Shown: positions 1 through 10,200, numbered from the stretch's first letter. The stretch: 15,000 nucleotides of DNA from Chrysomallon squamiferum (GCA_012295275.1 CM022665.1:15481476-15496475), one strand, 5' to 3'. The notes: generated from the letters alone by a model not told the origin. Numbers and translations are program-made.

Positions 1-54
1 TCACTTTAATACGGTAGGTGTATATAAATCAGTGTAATATTTAAGAACATAAAG

Positions 55-109
55 TAGCGCAGTGGTTAAGCATTCAGTCTCATAGGTGGCTGGTCCTGGG
101 TTCGATCCC
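55..109 (+). promoter_or_regulatory. Type 2 internal Pol III promoter (A box and B box)
   Basis: The A box at 55-65 fits TRGCNNAGYGG. The B box at 99-109 fits GGTTCGANTCC at nearly every position. The spacing of about 33 bases between boxes is normal for tRNA genes. Both boxes are on the + strand and would bind TFIIIC. They are well kept compared with the decayed stems, which suggests either a fairly young insertion or continued transcription. Confidence 0.7.
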
Positions 110-205
110 CGGGCCGGATTCTATCAGAGGTTTCGTGGGGACTGGGATCAGACATATCCAGAATCATATTTAGAACTGTAGAAGTGTATGACAGTTATGT
201 TCTTG

Positions 206-212
206 TTTTTTT
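206..212 (+). terminator. Candidate Pol III terminator (T7)
   Basis: Seven thymines on the + strand lie about 97 bases after the B box. Four or more T residues normally stop RNA polymerase III. Starting a little upstream of the A box, the predicted transcript would be about 155-165 nt, an ordinary SINE RNA length. T-runs are common in this window, so the position alone is weak evidence. Confidence 0.45.
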
Positions 213-1200
213 AACTACTCTTATAACATACTAACGTTAACACTAGCCTGGAAAGATAATCCAGGCGTCTGAAATACCTGCTTCATACAAATAATCACTT
301 TAAAACTGTTTAGAGAATAAAATCATCGAGAATTATTCAAATATATTTCTGCTTTGTCTTCTATCGATTTAGTATTTAATGTTGTCATAGTTACATTTTT
401 CGGTCTTGATGCCATTAACAGCGTATATATATATTATCTACTGTTAAAACTTTTTTTTTTTCATTTCTACGATCGTTTTACCTTGGATCATACTGACGCA
501 TGTGTAACAGACTAGATTCGTATGATAAACTTTGTCTAAGAATTTTAATATTTCCTGGTTAGATAAAAAATAGTATTCTATGACCACTTTAGCCATATGT
601 ATCACAAATATCACGGAATTAAACGCGTTAAGGAATGACATTTCCTACACAAATTTCAGTAAAGTGCAAACTCAGCGCTTTTTAGTTGATACAGAGAGAC
701 AGACGAATAAATAAAAAATGTATTTTAAACCCACCCAACCCAAAAACCGAGACAAACGTAAAGATAAAAAAAAAAAAAAAAAATAGGACCGAGGTAGAAG
801 AGGAATGAGCGAGAGAAGGGGAGAACAGACCTTATCTTAATTCATATTTTTAATATAAAAATTTCGTTTTAATAACAATGTTCGTGAATCACAAATATGG
901 GCGAAATTCTTAAACTGCACAATAAGCTGAACTTCACTGAAATCTTTTGCACTTAAATTCTTCCAAACTATTTTGCCGCACCGCCTGAACTCTCGTATCC
1001 TTCTCGTCGACAGAAAAATGCTATGCGACAAGGCGATGAAAACATTTCTGCCTCCATTAGCGCACGTTCGGTTTCACACGGTGGCGTAGACAGTATCTAG
1101 TCTTATCTAATCTGACACCTAGAGAGAGGCCTGGCAGAATCAGCGTTCTCATCCAAGCGAGTGACACTGCATCACAACGTCAAATTAACCTGACACTTAT
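213..1200. other. AT-rich non-coding sequence, no gene seen
   Basis: No coding gene is supported. It holds T11 at 451-461, A18 at 766-783 and short TA runs near 424-434. Two minus-strand open frames of about 65 codons (444-641 and 837-1031) are short, unrecognised and lack any domain. Bases 975-1180 are somewhat richer in CpG than the surroundings but show no recognisable promoter. Confidence 0.6.
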
Positions 1201-1500
1201 CAAGCATTATCATTGTTGTCATCATTACGATTATCGTAATCTTTATTATTATTAACCGTATCATCATGATCAACATCATTATTATTATTATTATTATTAC
1301 TGCATGCGTATTATTATTGTTGTTGTTGTTGTTGTTGTTCTCTAAAAATATATATAAAATTATTATAAAATCATCATCATCAACGTTGTCATCACCGTCA
1401 TTATTATTACATCCTTCGTTAATACCTATACGTTATAACATCTGAATCGAAACAAAATATATAATAATAATATAATAATAATAATAACAACAAAACTGCA
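1201..1500. repeat. Mixed trinucleotide repeats (ATC, ATT, GTT, AAT)
   Basis: Imperfect ATC/ATT triplets run through 1205-1300, with a pure ATT run at about 1278-1299. A GTT run covers about 1317-1339, more ATC/ATT triplets lie at 1368-1410, and AAT triplets lie at 1460-1490. A-rich sequence follows. Changes of motif through single-base steps suggest one old microsatellite region that has diversified. Confidence 0.9.
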
Positions 1501-1980
1501 AAAAAAAAAAACCACAAAAAGACAACAACACTTAAGTTACGTGTAAATAAAATAATACTACGAGGCGGGGATCATCCAAATACCTGTATAATTTAACACT
1601 ACAGGTGTAAAAACTATAATCAGAGAGTAGATTACATATATTATTGTAGGTGTCCATTTCTTTTGTACTCGAATCGTTTACTTCCATTCAGCCCAAAGGT
1701 TTCATGCAGACATAAGCATAAATTGCTTATCGTTACAGTGGGTATAACATACAGAGAAAAAACACACAATGATGTTATGTTTCTACACGGATTTACCACG
1801 AAAGCCTGTGTAACGTTGTTTGTTTACCTGGTCTCAGCTAGTTTATGGGTGTATTGCTTTGAAACGACTTCTGTGGCACTGGCATGTTGTATTGAAATGT
1901 TCTAATTATTCCTGTCTTCATTCATTTTATTTAGCCTGTGATTATTTGGAAGGTGTTGTGAAAATAATGTTTGTCTATCT
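1501..1980. other. Unique AT-rich sequence, no gene seen
   Basis: It starts with an A-run and then shows no internal repeat. An 80-codon + strand frame (1663-1905) has no recognisable domain or signal and is most likely a chance open frame in non-coding DNA. Confidence 0.55.
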
Positions 1981-1985
1981 ATTTA

Positions 1986-2160
1986 TGTGTGTGTGTGTGT
2001 GTGTGTGTGTGTGAGTATGTATGTATGTATGTATGTATGTATGTGTGTGTATGTATGTATGTATGTATGAATGTGTGTGTGAGTGTATATTTATATGTGT
2101 CTATGTATGTATATATGTATGTGTGTTGATAAGTATATATGTATGAGTATGTGTGTACAT
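1986..2160. repeat. Compound microsatellite (GT)n and (GTAT)n
   Basis: A pure TG run covers 1986-2013. It passes into GTAT tetranucleotides (about 2014-2042), then alternates between short GT runs and GTAT blocks until about 2160, becoming more irregular toward the right. The minus-strand open frame across it (Thr-His-Tyr repeats) is a by-product of the repeat. Confidence 0.95.
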
Positions 2161-2740
2161 GTAAAAAATTGCATTTCAGTATTATAAAAACAATTTTTTT
2201 TTCTTTCCTAGTTAAGATCTGTATCATCTAACGATGAGTGACAGATGCACTTGGTGACTTTAACCAAAATTTCATATTTTTAATAATCTTTATTAGACGA
2301 CGATAAAATCGCACCCCACCTTTTTTTTTCTCCGTCCTTTTAAAAAAAATTCCAGATAACGTGTGTAAAACTTGGTACAGATCGTTGCATTCAGTCATTT
2401 ATTGTTGAGTTTGTTTGTTTTAAATGCATTTTGTTTCATTTTATGGATTTGTTGAACCTGCTGTCTACTTTGATTGGATGGTATCGTTCTTTCTGAAACA
2501 ACAGCGCTTTTAACATAAACCTTATTTAACATAGCATTATTGTTAACTAAGTTCCCTGTCGTCCTTTTATCGATATGTCGTTTACAGTTTGTCGTGTGAA
2601 GATCTAAGACATCGATATCGTTAACGGTTGTGACTACTCTGATTAGTCGCTATTTTCGTGTAATGAATTACGTATACATTTCACATTCCACGGACTAATT
2701 TCTTGCACATGGTTCACTTATACATACAAATATGAAGATA
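2161..2740. other. Unique AT-rich sequence, no gene seen
   Basis: No open frame of note and no recognisable RNA gene. It holds several T-runs (2194-2202, 2321-2329) and self-complementary ATCGAT/GATATC-type sites at 2569-2625. The function is unknown. Confidence 0.5.
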
Positions 2741-2741
2741 G

Positions 2742-2786
2742 GAGGAGAGAGAGAGAGAAAGAAAGAGAAAGAGAAAGAGAGAGAAT
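2742..2786. repeat. Purine microsatellite (GA)n/(GAAA)n
   Basis: A purine-only tract of GA steps broken by GAAA units. This is the only sizeable GA-oriented array in the window. The other large arrays of this family read CT on the + strand. Confidence 0.9.
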
Positions 2787-3540
2787 GAATGAAGAGAATA
2801 CACACACTTCTCCTATATATTTTTGGGCTGAAAAAAAAAAGGCCATCAGATTGGATATTCTGTTATAGACTTAAATTTCTGGTTCTTAAATAAAAACGTA
2901 TTAACTAAATTTGATTTGTGGCCATATTATTTTCTAGCAGTTTAAAGCAAGTGGATATGGTAAGCAAGCGCGAAAACGTTATTGTCATCACCAGTGTAAT
3001 GTAATCTTAATGTAATCTCAGGCAAAGCGTCATCACGATCTTTTTTTTTTTTTTTCTTCTCTTAATTAAGCGAAGATTTGCTTTGTTTTTTCTTTGTTTT
3101 TAATTTTAGAATTATAATATTATTTTAGTAAAAAAATAAATACGTAAATTTAAAGATACATTACGCTTCTTCTTTCATTTTTTATTTTTTTATGTTTTAG
3201 CTGAATAGTTTGTTCATCATTTGGCAGATATTTTTGAATAACACACAGCCATTTTCAAGACGTTTTCGGGATCTTTTTCATCTGACAATAGGCATTTCTC
3301 ACATCTTGTTAGTCAGATATCTTGATTTTGTTTCGTGTAAATTCCTCCCTGAGTAATTGAGCACCGAGTAAAGTGTATTCTGGTTATGTGAACAAGACGA
3401 AGACTAAACCAGTTTGAAGAGTTAAAACGTTCGAATACGTCTCTTTTAAGTCCTGTAAAACCAGTTTTCAGTATTAGGTTTTCTTACATAGTTAGCAGAA
3501 ATTCCCAAAAGCCAAATGTCTGATTTAGTTTTTTTGTTGG
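2787..3540. other. Unique AT-rich sequence with T-runs, no gene seen
   Basis: A T15 run lies at 3041-3055 and several shorter T-runs lie at 3080-3200. No open frame, RNA gene or paired terminal repeats could be supported. Bases 3240-3510 look non-repetitive and could hide an old repeat or an untranslated exon, but nothing shows this. Confidence 0.5.
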
Positions 3541-3784
3541 TTTTTTTTTTTTTTTTTTTTCAAACATATCTTATATCGCGTGTTGTTTCTAGGATGAATG
3601 CCATTCATGACGAAACTATTTATCTACCTGATACATTCTTTGGTTTATTATATTTCTTCTTCTTTTTCCCCCTCCTCCTATCAAAATGTTATGGCCTTTG
3701 TTTTGTCTTTTTTTTTGTCTTTTTTTTTTTTTTTTTACAATTGGTTTTTTTGTGGGTGTTTTTTTTTTTTTTTTTTTTTTTTTT
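3541..3784. repeat. Thymine-rich region with long T homopolymers
   Basis: T20 at 3541-3560, about T17 at 3720-3736 and T26 at 3759-3784, with polypyrimidine sequence (3651-3680) between. Read on the minus strand these are poly-A runs. They could be retroposon tails or simple slippage products, and no target-site duplications were found. Overlapping Phe-rich frames here are artefacts. Confidence 0.9.
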
Positions 3785-3961
3785 GAGAAGTGGGAGATGT
3801 GGGGTTTAATATGTCTATCTAGCATAATAGTCTTAACTGGAAATCCTTTTGGTGTAATAAAAGCAACTACGACTTTAATAAAGACGAGACGAAGAGGATG
3901 TGTCACTGACACTTTCAACCCTAATGATAACCATTTTAAAATCATAAAATCTCTTTGTCAG

Positions 3962-4096
3962 TACAGAGAGTCCCCGACTTACGTACATGGATCGTTAAGA
4001 GAAAACCTATTTAAATCAAAACATATTGATGTCCGAGCATATCCTATGCAGCACTGGTTTGTATCAAAGACGTAATACTATTAATTGTTTAATTTA

Positions 4097-4146
<50 letters not shown>

Positions 4147-4195
4147 TAATAATAACAAGCTAAGGAATTTCTACGTAAGTACGGATCTACGTGTA
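3962..4195. mobile_element. Possible MITE-like DNA transposon remnant with TA target site
   Basis: A sequence beginning CAGAGAGTCCCCGACTTACG (3964-3983) follows a TA dinucleotide (3962-3963). An inverted counterpart ACGTAAGTACGGATCTACGTG (4173-4193, 21 bases as two halves ACGTAAGT and ACGGATCTACGTG) is followed by TA (4194-4195). By hand, 14 of 21 terminal positions pair, including an 8-base perfect block (3977-3984 with 4173-4180). CAG ends with TA duplications are typical of pogo/Tigger-type elements, and the GTCCCCGACTTACG string resembles the ends of such repeats as I remember them. The span of about 230 bp contains no coding capacity and has an AAT microsatellite inside. The pairing could be chance. 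Confidence 0.33.
4097..4154. repeat. (AAT)n microsatellite
   Basis: A nearly pure run of ATA/TAA triplets covers 4097-4142, with a short break (TAAAAAT) and more AAT units to 4154. It lies inside the possible MITE-like remnant, so it may have grown after that insertion. Confidence 0.95.
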
Positions 4196-4285
4196 TCAGG
4201 GATGTTGTTCAGAATCTAAGTCTTAATTTACTCAAAATACGCAGACAAATGTTCTTCAGAAAATAAACATGTCTGTAACAACGAG

Positions 4286-4530
4286 TGGAAATATTACACA
4301 TGTATTTTATATGGCATTTTTAACACGAAGGAGTTATGCACAAAAGTTCAGAAGTCATGGCTTAATTTTGTACACGCCTATCTTCGCTTTCTTTTTTTAT
4401 TCGTGCGGCAAGTGGTAAAAAATACGTGTCAATAAAAGCTAATGAAACTGTTACACATGCATTTTATATAGCACTTTTAACACGAGAAATGTATGCATGA
4501 AAGTTCATAAGTCGTGTATAAGCCTATGTT
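4286..4530. repeat. Imperfect tandem duplication, period about 157 bp
   Basis: Copy 1 (about 4286-4383) and copy 2 (about 4443-4530) share the same order of blocks. These are TTACACATG (4294 and 4451), ATTTTATAT, CACTTTTAACACGA-like sequence, an ATGCA-containing block, AAAGTTCA and a terminal AGCCTATNTT-like end. Small indels and many substitutions separate them, so the duplication is old. The sequence between the copies (4384-4442) is only weakly similar to the sequence left of copy 1. No coding frame runs through either copy. Confidence 0.72.
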
Positions 4531-5249
4531 AAATGGGTTTACCTGGTTACTTCTGCATACACAATCCCAATACGCTAAATAGTTAAAAAGAAAGAAAGAA
4601 AAACAAGTCATTTTTCTTTTCACACACTGGTGCTAAGGTGGTAAACATAAATAAATAAAAAAATCTCTGGCATTTCAAACACGGTTATAATTTATAGTGT
4701 GCGGTCATCGAAAGTGACACCGTGAAATACGTTTCGCATTGAACGTGGAGAAATTATTGGAAAATGACGACACTCCATTTGTGCACAATTGCGCTAGACT
4801 GAAAGCAAACCTGGCGCATGACTCTGTTGGATTGCGGTCTATCGGTGCCGTGCTAGGTACCTATGAAAACCGCAAACAAAAGAAGAGCTGCGTCTTAACA
4901 GATACACTCTAATTCGCGCAATTCAGCTAGCTGGCTTCTTGAATGGCAGTTGTTGTTGTAAAGGGTGAAGAGAGACAGAGAAGTAGAAAAGGAGACATTC
5001 AAAGTCGTTGTAATAAAGTCGTCATTATTAAGACTTTTCGCTTGCATTCCTTGAGTACGTTCGTCTGAGCAACGTGTGGAATGTACGTGGCCTGGAGAAT
5101 GAATTTGTTTAATGGTATCTCAGCACCTTTTAATATGAACAGTTATTGAGCATACAGCATGACAGTACAAATTAGTTTTAGCAATAATCTGATTTCGAAT
5201 GAAAATAAACATTCCTATCTGAAAGATTACAAAGCTATAAAGATTATTA
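4531..5249. other. Unique sequence, no gene seen
   Basis: This is the least repetitive stretch of the left half. Bases 4700-4930 are moderately CpG-containing and include a perfect 10-base palindrome TAGGTACCTA (4854-4863). No open frame above 60 codons was found apart from those driven by the following repeat. No promoter or RNA gene could be supported. Confidence 0.5.
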
Positions 5250-5327
5250 CTGTTGTTGTTGTTGTTGTTGTTATTGTTGTTTTTGTCGTCGTTGTTGTTA
5301 TTATATTTATTCCTACTACTACTACTA

Positions 5328-5368
<41 letters not shown>

Positions 5369-5482
5369 GTTATTATTATTATTATACACTTTTACGTCTC
5401 GTTCAAAGCAAGTTAATAATGATATATAATGTAACTGTGTGTGTGTGTTTGTGTGTATACATACATATATATATATATATAT
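5250..5482. repeat. Compound microsatellite (GTT)n, (ACT)n, (ATT)n, (GT)n, (AT)n
   Basis: GTT triplets (5250-5303) give way to ACT triplets (5313-5328), a long ATT run (5328-5385), about 50 bases of unique sequence, a GT run (5436-5455) and an AT run (5464-5482). Long Asn, Val and Ile frames on both strands come from translating the triplets and are not genes. Confidence 0.95.
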
Positions 5483-6379
5483 ACACACATATAATATAGC
5501 CTCATTGAACAATGATGATCATATTATCTTAACTCTAACGTGCTCTTAAGATCACAGGTGTTTTACTTAAGGACCAAAAGTTAAGTCTTCAACACAGTAT
5601 CAATCTTGAACACGGGTATTAGATATAAAACTGATAAACACGAAATCTGATGGCGTTTTACCTCCATCCCCGAACCACCCAGGAGTTATATGAAATGTGA
5701 TCTTCCAGGGCAGACGACATTTATACAATACCTTTGTATCCAGTGTAGTAGGATATCAAAGGTTGTAACTATCTCGTGCATTCTATTATACTGCAGTCAA
5801 ATTAAATCGCAGATTGCAGTTTACCCTGCAGTATTTTATTGATGCGAAATGATAACAGATATATTAGAAATAGTGCGAGGTAATTCTTCATGTGAAATGT
5901 TTTTTAAACACAATGAGTCCATTATTAATGTAAATGATTTATTATTTAGATAAACGGGGACCACATTCTTTGTCATCACCTCAGTTTATCTAGTTTAAAC
6001 CCCCGTCCGTTTGTATAAATCTAACGCGATGTGGCCTTACATTAATGTCAGTTTTAGACCGCAGTCCTTGAAAAGAAACCAGCTGTCTACGAATCACTGA
6101 ACAATACCCTCCGATTAATTAAAGGCGATGTCCTTTTTGTGTAATTGTAACATGATATAACATTTTTAAAATAAAGTTTTTCGTAACAGAGGCTGTATGT
6201 TTTATACTAGTTTTGAAGCACTAGCTTTAATGGGGGATATTAAAAAAGACACGACAACTTTTCAAGAACACCTATCGTAATCTTTAATTCTCTCGAGATG
6301 AAAAGTTTAGTTTTGCAATCACGTCGCTGCTGAAAGTAGGGTGGATGAAATAATAAAATAAAATAAAATGCATACATAA
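5483..6379. other. Unique AT-rich sequence, no gene seen
   Basis: No open frame or RNA gene is supported. Two short inverted repeats are visible: ATACTGCAG (5788-5796) with CTGCAGTAT (5826-5834), and TAGATAAAC (5947-5955) with GTTTATCTA (5984-5992). Both are short enough to be chance. Confidence 0.5.
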
Positions 6380-6497
6380 GAATATTAATAATAAAAATAA
6401 TAATAAATAAATAAATAAAAACAGTGATGAAAACGACAACGGTGAAGGGTACCAACGACAAAAAAGAAAAAAAAGGGATTACCGCTATAACAACAGT

Positions 6498-6546
<49 letters not shown>

Positions 6547-6570
6547 GTAATAATCATAATCATAATAATT
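6380..6570. repeat. (AAT)n and (AAAT)n microsatellites
   Basis: AAT/AAAT units cover 6384-6420. After about 75 bases of purine-rich unique sequence, a pure AAT run covers 6498-6546 and degenerates into ATAATC units to about 6570. The Ile-rich and Tyr-rich frames on both strands are artefacts. Confidence 0.95.
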
Positions 6571-7190
6571 AAAGGGGAAGAAGAAGAACAACGTCACCAC
6601 CAACAAAACAACATAAGCAAAATTCGTTTACTTTACGATTATACCCTGATCAGTTGTAATAATAAATATTCACACCTTTGATGAGCACTAAAAGCCACGT
6701 CTATCTTCACTCCATCTTGCTGACAATGCAGATAATGCTCATATGTATTAATGTTTATCATAACACAGTGTTAACAGGAGGCGGTGCACATGGTACGCAC
6801 TTCAATAAAGCATTAGCACCGGAATAACGTACTAGGTTCACGCTCGCACAAACCTGTAACCGCGCCGTGTGCGATCTCGTCTTTTGTTGGGCTAATGCAA
6901 AGCTTTGTAGTTTAAAAAATAAGAATGAAGAGAAAGTCCAGTAGGAAATTAAATTTTGATATAAGCTGTTGTCAAATATTTCCGTCGTTCATTTATGATT
7001 TTCTTTGGTGGACCGTTTGCCATGACGAGGTCGATTGGTGTGATTCCTCGCTTTTAAGCGCTCACAAATAAATGTCATTTACGTCCATGAAAGAAACGCC
7101 AAAACCGTAACGCGGAACCACCGCGGAACGCAAGACAACGGATTTGGCGAAAAGTAGATTTATTCTTCTTTGTATACGGGTTTTATTGTG
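6571..7190. other. Unique sequence with CpG-dense part (6781-7150)
   Basis: I count about 28 CpG dinucleotides in 6781-7150, well above the surrounding AT-rich DNA. They are grouped at 6781-6880 and 7021-7150. No coding frame crosses it. In animals with mosaic methylation, retained CpG often marks unmethylated regulatory DNA, but no TATA box, initiator or exon was identified. Confidence 0.45.
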
Positions 7191-7191
7191 G

Positions 7192-7192
7192 G

Positions 7193-7224
<32 letters not shown>

Positions 7225-7385
7225 TTTCTCTTTCCTTCATTTCTTCTTCATCTTTTCGCCTGCTTCTTCTTTCTCCTCACGATTTTTCTTCTTCACTTCT
7301 GTCTCCTCCGTATTGTTTGTTCTTTCTCCTTCTCGTCATCACCGTCTTCTTCTTCTTGTCCTTCTTCTGCTTATTTTTCTCCTTC
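7192..7385. repeat. Long polypyrimidine tract (poly-T, then TTC/TCC-rich)
   Basis: T12 (7193-7204), C, then T22 (7206-7227), followed by about 155 bases made almost entirely of C and T, with TTC, TCC and CTT triplets. Ser/Phe/Leu-rich frames here are repeat artefacts. Such tracts can form triplex DNA and can mimic 3' splice-site pyrimidine tracts. Confidence 0.88.
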
Positions 7386-7850
7386 AGATTTACTGTGTTA
7401 GTCTGAGATTGAAAGAGACATACAGAAGTTTATCCAGTTTGTTTACAATTCTGGGAATTAAGTGATGCTTTTATCGCCGTCGTTACATAGATATTTCTAT
7501 GGCGAGAACGCGGCGTCATGGCGTTGTGGCCATTGACGTTGTCCGCGGATTTTTGTCACTAGTTGATTAGCAAAACCGATGTAAACAGATTCTTGAAAGA
7601 GCCCGTACGTCCATGCTTCTTTACCTTTTGTGTTGTCTGAACACAGCTTGTTTATGACTCAAAGTGAACATCTGCGCCACGCCCGTAAGTAAATTCTCAA
7701 CTGTACCTCTCAGGTGTTTTCTGGTAAGTGAAAAGGTAGAAAGGATTTGTTGATCGTCGCCCAGTCAACCATTAATAAAAATTAATGGAAACATTGGAAG
7801 TTTAAGAAATTCAGTGTATATCAATGATTATGTTCCGGCTAGTGTGAGGC
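7386..7850. other. Unique sequence with a very CpG-dense core (7475-7550)
   Basis: About 11 CpG dinucleotides fall within roughly 80 bases (7474-7555), including GCGGCGTCATGGCG at 7511-7524. A small hairpin CATAGA-TATT-TCTATG lies at 7486-7501. No open frame or RNA gene was seen. The rest is unremarkable. Confidence 0.45.
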
Positions 7851-7852
7851 GT

Positions 7853-7912
7853 TGTGTACGTGTACGTGTGCGGGTGCGTGTATGTGTACGTGTGCGTGTT
7901 TGTGTGTGGTGG
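7853..7912. repeat. Alternating purine-pyrimidine (GT/GC) tract
   Basis: GTGTACGTGTGCG-type units repeat imperfectly. Most steps alternate purine and pyrimidine and include several CG and CA/TG steps. It looks like an interrupted GT microsatellite with embedded CpG. The Arg/Val/Cys frame across it is an artefact. Confidence 0.85.
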
Positions 7913-8026
7913 ATGTATTGGCTTATGTGTTATTTTGTGCATGTATGTGTGATACAATATTATGGCTCCCTTTACCTGCATATATTAATAAATGATCTGT
8001 CATAAGAAATTAATAACATACACACT

Positions 8027-8030
<4 letters not shown>
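7913..8030. other. Short unique spacer
   Basis: TG-rich at first (to about 7955), then AT-rich. No gene or recognisable site. Confidence 0.5.
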
Positions 8031-8108
<78 letters not shown>

Positions 8109-8234
8109 CCCTCTCTCTCTCTCTCTCTTTCTTTTTCTCCTCCCCCCCTCTCTCTATTTCTTTTTTCTCACCCCTCGCTATATCTCCTTCACACTGTGCG
8201 TCTCTCTGTCCATCATCATTCTCCTTTTCTTTCC
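8031..8234. repeat. (CT)n microsatellite with polypyrimidine tail
   Basis: An uninterrupted CT run covers 8031-8104. After CCCTCCC it resumes (8111-8127) and decays into mixed pyrimidines to about 8234. The strong overlapping frames (Ser-Leu on +, Arg-Glu on -) are translations of the dinucleotide. Confidence 0.97.
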
Positions 8235-9480
<1,246 letters not shown>

Positions 9481-9588
9481 TATCTGTCTCATGTTCTCTT
9501 TATCTCTTTCTCTGTCTGACTTCCTTTGCCTCTGTTTCTTCCTTTTTCTATTTATTTCTGTCTGAATGTCTGTCTGTCTCTCTCTCCC

Positions 9589-9631
<43 letters not shown>

Positions 9632-9650
9632 TACTATTACCATTATTTTT
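9481..9650. repeat. Pyrimidine-rich tract followed by (ATT)n
   Basis: C/T-rich sequence with TCTG units (9485-9587) runs directly into a pure ATT array (about 9589-9627), then ATT/ACT mixed triplets to about 9647. Confidence 0.92.
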
Positions 9651-10200
9651 ATATTTATAGGCATATTATTATATGGAAACATAATTATAAAGAATAAATT
9701 CACACAGGCATCTCACACATATATACAAGCACGCATGCACACACGCAATTATATCACACGTTTTGTTACTACAAAACTAATTTTGATGTTACAACCTAGT
9801 TTAAATAAGAATTTATTAAAGTTTCGTTAACTAAAATATTTTCTCTCTTGTACACGACACATGCAAACGTGCGAACCTTTTTATTTTTATTTATTCACGG
9901 TATGATCTTGAGATGGTGAATTTCTTTTTGATACTAGCCCTGTAACACAACACATACACGGGAATCAAACTTAACAACTGTTTGTACAAATAATCAGCAA
10001 CTACTGCTACAACTAACTAAACAATTCGTTAGTGTTAACAATTTGTCGCTTGCAAATACGTCGGGTAAAATCTCTTTAAAAAGTTACAGTGAACCACCAC
10101 AAACACGCTGTACCCACCAGAGTAAATAATCCTTAGTTACACGCCTCAGTTTTACATTGACTTTATATTTCATTTTCGTGATCCATAATCATCAATAGTT
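9651..10200. other. Unique AT-rich sequence, no gene seen
   Basis: A short CA-rich stretch at 9702-9746 is followed by AT-rich sequence. No open frame or RNA gene. A small imperfect palindrome around GTTAGTGTTAAC (10028-10039) is likely chance. Confidence 0.5.

Larger units (their letters stand above)
43..212 (+). mobile_element. tRNA-Met-derived SINE-like element (RNA polymerase III unit)
   Basis: The stretch has an internal Pol III promoter. The A box TAGCGCAGTGG is at 55-65 and the B box GGTTCGATCCC is at 99-109. The segment TCAGTCTCATA (74-84) and the piece GGTCCTG before the B box match the animal elongator tRNA-Met as I remember it, which places a CAT anticodon at 81-83. The T-arm still folds (96-100 with 108-112, one G-U pair). 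The acceptor and anticodon stems no longer pair, so this is not a working tRNA gene. A tRNA-unrelated body of about 90 bp follows and ends at T7 (206-212), a typical Pol III stop. This layout is that of a tRNA-derived SINE, which is non-autonomous and would be moved by a LINE partner. No A-rich tail or clear target-site duplication was seen, and the 3' end is uncertain. It could also be a single-copy Pol III ncRNA. Confidence 0.72.

Noticed and set aside
50-120. Functional tRNA-Met gene
   Set aside because: The acceptor stem and the anticodon stem do not pair, so it is a tRNA-derived element or pseudogene and not a working tRNA.
1979-2227. Thr-His-Tyr repeat frame
   Set aside because: It is a translation of the GT/GTAT microsatellite.
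3516-3809. Phe-rich frames that look like transmembrane helices
   Set aside because: They are caused by T homopolymers.
5120-5512. Asn-rich 130-codon minus-strand frame and overlapping Ile/Val-rich + strand frame
   Set aside because: Both come from GTT/ATT triplet arrays, where triplet repeats remain open in any frame without a stop. The flanks show no domain.
5788-5834. Inverted repeat ATACTGCAG / CTGCAGTAT
   Set aside because: The core CTGCAG is itself palindromic, so two nearby copies give a pairing easily. No stem extension or flanking duplication was found.
5947-5992. Hairpin TAGATAAAC / GTTTATCTA
   Set aside because: A nine-base AT-rich stem with a 28-base loop is expected by chance in this composition.
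7192-7385. Polypyrimidine tract as part of a 3' splice site
   Set aside because: No exon with an open reading frame or conserved sequence follows it, and such tracts are repeat-derived throughout the window.
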